This document shows, in pieces, positions 1 to 4,070 of a DNA stretch of 5,946 nt. Every line of letters starts with the position of its first letter. The stretch's first letter is position 1. Source of the DNA: JAIVJN01 sp036732565. GTDB taxonomy: Bacteria; Acidobacteriota; Vicinamibacteria; Vicinamibacterales; UBA2999. Made by a program: the position numbers and the translations under genes. Location: the NCBI GenBank assembly GCA_036732565.1, contig DAINCF010000456.1, positions 1 through 5,946 on the forward strand. The letters are read 5' to 3'. The notes under the pieces were generated by a model. That model ran no database searches and was not told the DNA's origin. It worked only from the letters and a program-made list of their open reading frames with translations.

Positions 1-537
1 CGGGTAGCGCGACTCCGCGCTGGCCTGCCGCCGCTCCAGGGTCTCCTGCACGGCCGCGGCGGTGGTGCTGCGCTGCAGCTCGATCTGCGTCGACTGCGCC
101 AGGAAGCGCGCCTGATCCGCCAGGCTGCGCACGCGCGACTGGGCGAGGTACGAGCTGAGGTTGAAGAACAGCAGCAGGCCGGCCAGCAGAAAGAAGACGA
201 CGATGAGCAGGCCCGGGACGAGGCCTACGAAGATGTACGACAAGATCAGCTTGCGGCGCACGCGCCACAGCAATCGTCGGCGCGCCCAGATGAAGAGGCG
301 CGTCAACCCGTAGGCGCAGACCAGCACCAGGGCCAGGCTGCCGATGGTGTCGAGCGCCTCGAACAGGCCGGGCAACGGCGACACCAGGAGCTCCACGACC
401 CAGGTGACGCTCTTGATGAGGAGACCGAGGGCGAGCAGGCGGCCGGCGATGGTACGCGAGAGCCACGTTCCCAGCCGGCGCGCTGGCGACGGCGCGGCGC
501 CAGGCGGCAATGCGGGAGGGCGTTCGGATGCAGGCAT
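1..537 (-). CDS. N-terminal part of a multi-pass membrane signalling protein (probable PP2C/SpoIIE-type phosphatase or sensor kinase), truncated by window edge
   Basis: The minus strand is open from the ATG at 537-535 to position 1, giving 179 residues with no stop; the gene continues outside the window. Residues 1-20 are Pro/Ala-rich and probably cytoplasmic. Hydrophobic segments lie at about 36-52, 60-80 and 97-127, the last very hydrophobic and preceded by the basic cluster RRRLLWRVRRK (87-97). Residues 133-179 then form a charged, Gln-rich, probably helical stretch (QSRVRSLADQARFLAQST), like the linker or start of a sensor region after a transmembrane anchor. From memory, this order resembles the N-termini of acidobacterial membrane-bound PP2C/SpoIIE-like phosphatases and some histidine kinases, but no catalytic domain is visible, so the output function is an inference. 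The frame stays open upstream to a stop at 636-634, and a GTG at 594-592 is an alternative start. The ATG was preferred although no strong Shine-Dalgarno precedes either. It is transcribed divergently from the PLP-enzyme gene. Confidence 0.7.
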   Translation of the reverse strand, partial: MPASERPPALPPGAAPSPARRLGTWLSRTIAGRLLALGLLIKSVTWVVELLVSPLPGLFEALDTIGSLALVLVCAYGLTRLFIWARRRLLWRVRRKLILSYIFVGLVPGLLIVVFFLLAGLLLFFNLSSYLAQSRVRSLADQARFLAQSTQIELQRSTTAAAVQETLERRQASAESRYP

Positions 538-632
538 CGAGCCGAGCGCGCGAGCCCCAGAGTCGCCAACGCGGCACCCGCGCTGGGGTGGCACGCGCTG
601 GTTCGCGGAGCCGCACGCGATTGCGTCGCGCG

Positions 633-641
633 ATCATACCA
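633..641 (-). promoter_or_regulatory. Extended -10 promoter for the leftward membrane-protein gene
   Basis: Read on the minus strand this is TGGTATGAT, a TGn extended -10 followed by TATGAT (5 of 6 matches to TATAAT). No convincing -35 hexamer lies 16-18 bp upstream, which extended -10 promoters can tolerate. The predicted start of transcription, near 626, would leave a leader of about 90 nt before the ATG at 537. The site sits only 10-20 bp from the likely start of the divergent PLP-enzyme gene, so the two promoters would be nearly back to back. Confidence 0.4.
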
Positions 642-649
642 GAGTATCG

Positions 650-1810
650 TTGGTCGCCTTGAAACTCAAAGACACCGCACGCTTCGATACCGTGTGCATT
701 CATGCCGGTCAAATGCCGGACCCGTCCACCGGCGCCATAACGGTGCCGATCTACCAGACCTCGACCTACGTGCAGGAGGGGCTGGGCCAGCACAAAGGCT
801 TCGAGTACGGCCGCACGCAAAACCCGACGCGCATGGCGCTGGAGGCGAACCTCGCGGCCATCGAGGGCGGAGCCTCGGCGTTCGCGTTCGCATCCGGGAT
901 GGCAGCCATCGATGCCGTGCTCACGCGTCTGGAGTCCGGCGATCACCTGGTGGTCAGCGACAATACCTACGGCGGCACGTTCCGCCTGTTCGAGCGCGTG
1001 CGCCGGAAGTTCGGCCTGGATTTCACCTACGTCGACACGTCCGATCTCGATGCGATCGAGCGGGCGATCACGGCCCGCACCAAGTATCTGTTCGTCGAGA
1101 CACCGACCAACCCGATGCTGCGCGTGACCGATCTCGCGGCCGCCTCGGAGATCGCCCATCGCCGCGACGTGCGCGTCGTCGTCGACAACACGTTCGCCAG
1201 CCCGTACGTGCAGAAGCCGCTGGCGCTCGGCGCCGACATCGTCCTGCACAGCACGACGAAGTTTCTCAACGGCCACAGCGACAGCGTCGGAGGCATCGTC
1301 ATCCTGAAGCATCAGGACGATACGGAGTGGATGAAGTTCGTGCAGAACGCCGCTGGAGCGATTCTCGGGCCGATGGATTCGTGGCTGGTGCTGCGTGGCA
1401 CCAAGACCCTGTCCGTGCGCATGGAGCGGACCAACGCCAACAGCGAGGTGTTGGCGGCGTTCCTGGCCGCGCATCCCCGCGTGACGCGGGTGTTCTATCC
1501 AGGCCTGCCGGACCATCCGCATCATGCGCTGGCCCGACGGCAGATGCGCGGCTTCGGTGGGCTCATGTCCTTCGACGTCGGCTCGTTGGAGGCCGCACGC
1601 GCGGTGCTCGGACGCGTCCAGCTGCTGTCGCTGGCAGAGAGCCTGGGCGGGGTCGAGACGCTCATCTCGCACCCGGCGATCATGACGCACGCCTCGGTGC
1701 CGCCGGAGCGTCGCGCCGCGATCGGGATCACCGACGGACTGGTGCGAATCTCGGTGGGAATCGAGGACGTCGAAGACCTGAAGGAAGACCTCGCGCAGGC
1801 GCTGGGATAG
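650..1810 (+). CDS. metB: Cystathionine gamma-synthase/gamma-lyase family PLP-dependent enzyme
   Basis: A fold-type I PLP enzyme of the Cys/Met metabolism family, cytoplasmic and normally a homotetramer. Cystathionine gamma-synthase joins an activated homoserine ester to cysteine; the closely related gamma-lyase splits cystathionine. With the TTG start the protein has 386 residues, the usual family length. Visible motifs: YGRTQNPTR at 53-61 (Tyr53 and Arg55 contact the PLP phosphate of the neighbouring subunit in this family), SGMAA at 82-86, Tyr107 in YGGT (stacks on PLP), ETPTNP at 150-155, Asp179 in VDNTFASPY (PLP pyridine nitrogen), Lys204 in STTKFLNGH (Schiff-base lysine), SLGGVETLISHP at 331-342, and substrate-carboxylate Arg366. 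The Glu of GGVETL favours synthase/gamma-lyase over methionine gamma-lyase, but synthase versus lyase is not settled, so the symbol is provisional. The frame is open far upstream (first ATG at 344), but that part is antisense to the membrane gene and lies before the homology. TTG at 659 is the alternative; the first internal ATG (713) would remove the conserved CIHAG segment. Confidence 0.92.
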   Translation: MVALKLKDTARFDTVCIHAGQMPDPSTGAITVPIYQTSTYVQEGLGQHKGFEYGRTQNPTRMALEANLAAIEGGASAFAFASGMAAIDAVLTRLESGDHLVVSDNTYGGTFRLFERVRRKFGLDFTYVDTSDLDAIERAITARTKYLFVETPTNPMLRVTDLAAASEIAHRRDVRVVVDNTFASPYVQKPLALGADIVLHSTTKFLNGHSDSVGGIVILKHQDDTEWMKFVQNAAGAILGPMDSWLVLRGTKTLSVRMERTNANSEVLAAFLAAHPRVTRVFYPGLPDHPHHALARRQMRGFGGLMSFDVGSLEAARAVLGRVQLLSLAESLGGVETLISHPAIMTHASVPPERRAAIGITDGLVRISVGIEDVEDLKEDLAQALG

Positions 1811-1812
1811 AC

Positions 1813-1899
1813 CGGGAGTCGGCCGTCGGGAGTGGGCAGTCACGATCGCCGCTGCTGTCGACTCGGACGGGCCTGCCGACTGCCGACTGCCGACTCCCG
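1813..1899. terminator. Imperfect inverted repeat between convergent genes, possible bidirectional terminator
   Basis: Positions 1813-1830 (CGGGAGTCGGCCGTCGGG) match the reverse complement of 1882-1899 at 16 of 18 bases, with about 50 bases between the arms. It fills the gap between the stop of the PLP-enzyme gene (1810) and the stop of cutA (1907), where a shared transcription stop would be expected. There is no T-tract after either arm, so an intrinsic terminator of the classical type is not shown. The element could equally be a dispersed intergenic repeat. Confidence 0.4.
1874..1894. repeat. Three tandem copies of the heptamer TGCCGAC
   Basis: Exact copies lie at 1874-1880, 1881-1887 and 1888-1894, followed by TCCCGA. 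The array forms most of the right arm of the inverted repeat between the convergent genes. The left arm holds diverged reverse-complement units (GTCGGCC, GTCGGGA, GTGGGCA). Copies are directly readable; any function is unknown. Confidence 0.75.
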
Positions 1900-1906
1900 A
1901 GAGCAT

Positions 1907-2236
1907 CTACCTAGCGACACTCTCCTGCATCCACGCCAGGTATTTCTCACTCCCCTTCTCGATTGACAGCACCAGCAGCTCTGGCACGTCGTACGGGTGC
2001 AGCGCCGCGAGGCGCTCGGCGACGGCGTCAACCTGTGCCGCGGTGGTCTTGATGATGACCTGCCGCTCGGCGCTCTGCTCGACCGCGCCTTGCCAGCGAT
2101 AGACGGAGACCATCGGCTCGAGCACGCTGACGCAGGCCGCGAGACGCTCGTCGACCAGCGTCCGGGCAAGCGTGCCGGGGTCGCGGTCGTCGGGCCACGT
2201 AGTCAGCATCAGCACAAACGGCGCGCCATCTTGCAT
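1907..2236 (-). CDS. cutA: CutA1 divalent-cation tolerance protein
   Basis: A 109-residue protein, the usual length of CutA1, a small very stable trimeric protein with a ferredoxin-like fold. It is linked genetically to copper and divalent-metal tolerance in E. coli, but its exact biochemical role is debated. Family signatures: LARTLVDERLAACVSVL at about 23-39 with the conserved Cys35, the SVYRWQG segment at 44-50 followed by Glu53, ERQVIIKTT at 57-65, HPYDVPELLVL at 80-90 and the C-terminal YLAWM at 99-103. The start ATG (2236-2234) has an upstream AAGAGG (plus-strand 2243-2248), six bases away, which supports it. There is no signal peptide. It converges with the PLP-enzyme gene on one side and diverges from the ftsB-like gene on the other. 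Its ribosome binding site overlaps the first CTTGTACT repeat of the shared intergenic region. Confidence 0.95.
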   Translation of the reverse strand: MQDGAPFVLMLTTWPDDRDPGTLARTLVDERLAACVSVLEPMVSVYRWQGAVEQSAERQVIIKTTAAQVDAVAERLAALHPYDVPELLVLSIEKGSEKYLAWMQESVAR

Positions 2237-2245
2237 GAGATGCCT

Positions 2246-2330
2246 CTTGTACTTTGACGATTCTTCTTGTACTCTCGGCGGAGTTCCGGTATCTTGGCTG
2301 CGTCGACGCGAGACCAGCCCCCCTTGTACT
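2246..2330. repeat. Three copies of CTTGTACT in the cutA / ftsB-like intergenic region
   Basis: Exact octamers occur at 2246-2253, 2266-2273 and 2323-2330; the first two share a preceding T. The first two are 20 bp apart, about two helical turns, and the third is 57 bp further on. An octamer occurring three times in 85 bp of this G+C-rich DNA is unlikely by chance. They may be -35 elements of tandem promoters or a regulator's binding site. Confidence 0.55.
2267..2295 (+). promoter_or_regulatory. Candidate distal promoter for the ftsB-like gene (TTGTAC-N17-TATCTT)
   Basis: TTGTAC at 2267-2272 and TATCTT at 2290-2295 are separated by exactly 17 bp. The predicted start near 2302 would give a leader of about 60 nt before the ATG at 2365. 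The -35 matches the sigma-70 consensus only in TTG, so the support is the spacing and its repetition in the second candidate downstream. Confidence 0.35.
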
Positions 2331-2352
2331 CGCGCGAAGCGCCTGCTATTCT
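2324..2352 (+). promoter_or_regulatory. Candidate proximal promoter for the ftsB-like gene (TTGTAC-N17-TATTCT)
   Basis: The same TTGTAC hexamer (2324-2329), again with a 17-bp spacer, precedes TATTCT at 2347-2352. The predicted start near 2359 lies only about six bases before the ATG at 2365, so a transcript from here would be almost leaderless. It repeats the layout of the upstream candidate. Confidence 0.35.
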
Positions 2353-2364
2353 GTCACGGGGCGA

Positions 2365-2721
2365 ATGAACGATCCGACACCAACGACGTCATCGAAGGGC
2401 TCGACGCCCAAGCCACCGGCCACCCCCCGCCACGGCCGACGCATCGTCCGCTACGTCCTCGCCCTCGTCACCCTGATTCTCATCGTCGACGCCATCGTCG
2501 GCGAGAAGGGCTTGCTGGCGCTCTTCCAGGCGCGCCGCGAGTATCAGGCCGTCGAAGCCGCGCTGACCCAGTCGCGCGCGACCAACGCCCAACTCCGCGA
2601 AGAAGCCCGCCGCCTGCGGGAGGACGCATCGGCCGTCGAAGAGCTGGCGCGACGCGAGCTCGGCCTCATCCGACCTGGCGAGAAGCTGTTCATCATCAAG
2701 GAAGCCCCGAAGAAGAAGTAG
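2365..2721 (+). CDS. ftsB: FtsB/DivIC-family septum formation initiator
   Basis: A 118-residue single-pass membrane protein of the FtsB/DivIC type, which in other bacteria forms a complex with FtsL and FtsQ/DivIB that activates septal peptidoglycan synthesis at mid-cell. Order of parts: a hydrophilic Pro/Thr-rich cytoplasmic tail (1-22), a basic anchor (RHGRRIVRY, 22-30), one transmembrane helix (about 29-45), a coiled-coil-prone stretch (about 54-90, rich in Arg, Glu, Ala and Leu), and the family's C-terminal signature VEELARRELGLIRPGEKLFI at 91-110. It ends in a Lys-rich tail. The ATG at 2365 was chosen because the more upstream in-frame start (2254) would add 37 residues with no family resemblance and lie inside the promoter region. 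GGGG at 2358-2361 is close to the ATG and makes a weak ribosome site. The usual neighbour eno is not seen here. The family assignment is firm; FtsB and DivIC are names for related proteins, so the symbol is provisional. Confidence 0.88.
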   Translation: MNDPTPTTSSKGSTPKPPATPRHGRRIVRYVLALVTLILIVDAIVGEKGLLALFQARREYQAVEAALTQSRATNAQLREEARRLREDASAVEELARRELGLIRPGEKLFIIKEAPKKK

Positions 2722-2760
2722 CCGACGTCCCGCAGAAGTCGCCTCCCGCCGCAGTAAGAT

Positions 2761-2790
2761 ACCCGCGCACCATCTTTCCTTGTGCGGGGT
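2761..2790 (+). promoter_or_regulatory. Hairpin covering the osmC ribosome binding site
   Basis: ACCCGCGCAC (2761-2770) pairs with GTGCGGGGT (2782-2790) in nine base pairs with one bulged G, around an 11-base loop. The GGGG that serves as the osmC Shine-Dalgarno (2786-2789, seven bases before the ATG at 2797) lies inside the right arm. In a transcript reading through from the ftsB-like gene the stem could mask the site. A weak -10-like TAAGAT at 2755-2760 would start a transcript inside the left arm and so avoid the stem. No T-run follows, so a terminator role is less likely. The pairing is seen; the regulation is inferred. Confidence 0.4.
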
Positions 2791-2796
2791 AACTCA

Positions 2797-3225
2797 ATGG
2801 CCATACGTAATGCAGAAGCAGAGTGGAATGGATCGCTGAAAGAAGGCAAGGGACGGGTCAAGCTGGGGAGCGGCGCCTTTGAAGGCCAGTACTCGTTCAG
2901 CTCACGTTTCGAAAGCGGCACCGGCACCAACCCCGAGGAACTCATCGGCGCGGCGCATGCGGGTTGTTTCACCATGGCGTTGTCGGCGGGCCTCGGCAAG
3001 GCCGGGCTCACGCCCACCCGGTTGCACACGACCGCCAAGGTCCATTTCGGCGCCGTCGAGGGCGCGCCGACCATTACGCAGATCGATCTCGATGTCACCG
3101 GTGAGGTCCCTGGCGTCGACGCGGCCGGCTTCGCCCAGCACGCCGAACAGGCCAAGAAGGGGTGCGCAGTTTCGCGCGCCCTGGCCGGCGTCCCCACCAT
3201 CAACCTGACAGCGACCCTGGCCTAA
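2797..3225 (+). CDS. osmC: OsmC, peroxiredoxin-like organic hydroperoxide reductase
   Basis: A 142-residue protein that aligns along its whole length with E. coli OsmC as recalled (143 residues). OsmC is a cytoplasmic homodimer that reduces organic and inorganic hydroperoxides with two cysteines. Both are present: Cys57 in AAHAGCFTMAL and Cys123 in KKGCAVSRAL. The active-site Arg37 (SSRFES) and Glu47/Glu48 in GTNPEELIGAAH are also conserved. The N-terminal pattern (AEWNGSLKEGKG) and TPTRLHTTAKV are typical of the OsmC branch rather than Ohr. The ATG at 2797 has GGGG seven bases upstream; a GTG at 2782 would add five residues with no family support. The downstream receiver-like/DUF3052 gene starts only 12 bp after the stop, so the two are probably cotranscribed. 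Any stress regulation of this copy cannot be read directly, apart from the hairpin over its ribosome site. Confidence 0.95.
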   Translation: MAIRNAEAEWNGSLKEGKGRVKLGSGAFEGQYSFSSRFESGTGTNPEELIGAAHAGCFTMALSAGLGKAGLTPTRLHTTAKVHFGAVEGAPTITQIDLDVTGEVPGVDAAGFAQHAEQAKKGCAVSRALAGVPTINLTATLA

Positions 3226-3237
3226 GGTCAACGTGTC

Positions 3238-4002
3238 ATGCGCGTCCGCCTCATTCACTGGAACGAGGGCGAAGGGCGCGAGCGCCAGCTGAGGCTTGCC
3301 TCGCTTGGCTACGAAGTGGACTTCGAGGCGACCGAAGGTCCGGCGTTGCTCCGCAGCATCCGGGCCCGGCCGCCCGACGCCATCCTCATCGACCTCACCC
3401 GCTTGCCCTCCGCCGGTCGCGAGACTGGACTGGCCCTGCGCACCTACAAGGACACGCGGCACGTCCCTCTGGTCTTCGTCGACGGCGAGCCGGCCAAGGT
3501 CGAGCGGGTCCGGACCTTACTGCCCGACGCCACCTACACCTCGTGGGGCCGGCTCAAGACGGCGCTGGCCAAGGCGCTCACGAAGAAGCCAACCGATCTC
3601 GTCGTCCCCACGTCTCTGTTTGCCGACAAGCCTGCCGCGTTAAAGCTGGGCTTCAAGCCGGGCATGAAAGTCGCCTTGCTCGGGGCGCCGCCGACGTTCT
3701 CGGCGAGCCTCGCCGGCGTGCCGGACAAGGTGACATTCACCGCCCGGCCCGACGGGGCTGGTCTGCTCGTCTGCTTCGTGAAGTCACGCACGGAGCTGTC
3801 GACTCGACTGGGCATGCTGCCGGGCCTGCTCGGGGAACGGTCGGTCTGGTTCGCGTGGCCGAAGAAAGCGTCGGGCGTCAAGACGGATCTGGACGACAAC
3901 GTGGTGCGAGACGCGGGCCTGGCGGCCGGGCTCGTGGACTACAAAGTGTGCTCGATCGATGCGACGTGGTCGGGCGCGCTCTTCCGTCGCCGTTCGCGAT
4001 AG
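3238..4002 (+). CDS. Two-domain protein: degenerate receiver-like domain fused to DUF3052
   Basis: A 254-residue cytoplasmic protein with no signal peptide or membrane helix. Residues 1-115 have the alternating pattern of a CheY-like receiver: a first strand (MRVRLIHW), the third-strand segment PPDAILIDLTRLP with Asp52 where the phospho-acceptor belongs, and HVPLVFVDG at 75-83. It looks degenerate: the acidic pair after strand 1 is not clear (NEGE), Val/Asp replace the usual Thr/Ser after strand 4, and no Lys is evident after strand 5 (ATYTSW). Residues 116-130 are a linker. Residues 135-252 match DUF3052 as recalled: LGFKPGMKVALLGAP at 137-151, WFAWPKKASGVKTDL at 204-218, VVRDAGLAAGLVDYKVCSID at 222-241 and TWSGALFRRR at 243-252. 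DUF3052 has no established biochemical function. The ATG lies 12 bp after the osmC stop, with AAGG at 3224-3227 overlapping that stop, which suggests translational coupling and a shared role in stress response (inference). Confidence 0.85.
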   Translation: MRVRLIHWNEGEGRERQLRLASLGYEVDFEATEGPALLRSIRARPPDAILIDLTRLPSAGRETGLALRTYKDTRHVPLVFVDGEPAKVERVRTLLPDATYTSWGRLKTALAKALTKKPTDLVVPTSLFADKPAALKLGFKPGMKVALLGAPPTFSASLAGVPDKVTFTARPDGAGLLVCFVKSRTELSTRLGMLPGLLGERSVWFAWPKKASGVKTDLDDNVVRDAGLAAGLVDYKVCSIDATWSGALFRRRSR

Positions 4003-4035
4003 CGCCAGCCGTGCGTCGCGCAGGCTGTACGTAGC

Positions 4036-4053
4036 GCAGGCCTTCAGGCCTGC
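4036..4053. repeat. Perfect palindromic intergenic repeat (7-bp stem, TTCA loop)
   Basis: GCAGGCC-TTCA-GGCCTGC forms a perfect 7-bp stem with a four-base loop, between the DUF3052-fusion gene (stop at 4002) and the permease gene (start at 4071). The octamer GCGCAGGC at the left of the stem (4034-4041) also occurs at 4018-4025. The sequence around it, read in frame, gives the spurious peptide VAQAFRPA, which I recall appearing at the ends of many predicted acidobacterial proteins, suggesting a dispersed REP-like element. It has no T-tract but could still stop or stabilise the upstream transcript. Confidence 0.5.
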
Positions 4054-4070
4054 CCACCCGAGGGGGCACC

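Noticed and set aside
551..591. Inverted repeat CCCCAG...CTGGGG in the divergent intergenic region
   Set aside because: Only six base pairs with a loop of about 24 bases; in DNA this G+C-rich it is likely to occur by chance.
621..650. Plus-strand promoter TTGCGT-N18-TATCGT for the PLP-enzyme gene
   Set aside because: The hexamers match weakly, and the -10 would overlap one candidate start codon (TTG 650); not strong enough to list as a feature.
694..1914. A 406-codon plus-strand frame overlapping the PLP-enzyme gene
   Set aside because: It is an out-of-frame reading of the enzyme gene, rich in Arg, Gly and Ala, with no family resemblance; the other frame has every PLP-enzyme motif.
2172..2792. 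A 206-codon plus-strand frame across the cutA/ftsB intergenic region and the ftsB-like gene
   Set aside because: It crosses the promoter region and reads the ftsB-like gene in the wrong frame, giving low-complexity Arg/Pro-rich sequence.
2722..2796. Intrinsic terminator after the ftsB-like gene
   Set aside because: The hairpin at 2761-2790 has no following T-tract and contains the osmC ribosome site, so a leader-RNA role was preferred.
2902..3462. A 186-codon minus-strand frame opposite osmC and the start of the DUF3052 fusion
   Set aside because: It spans two well-supported plus-strand genes and shows no domain; it is a shadow of osmC codon usage.
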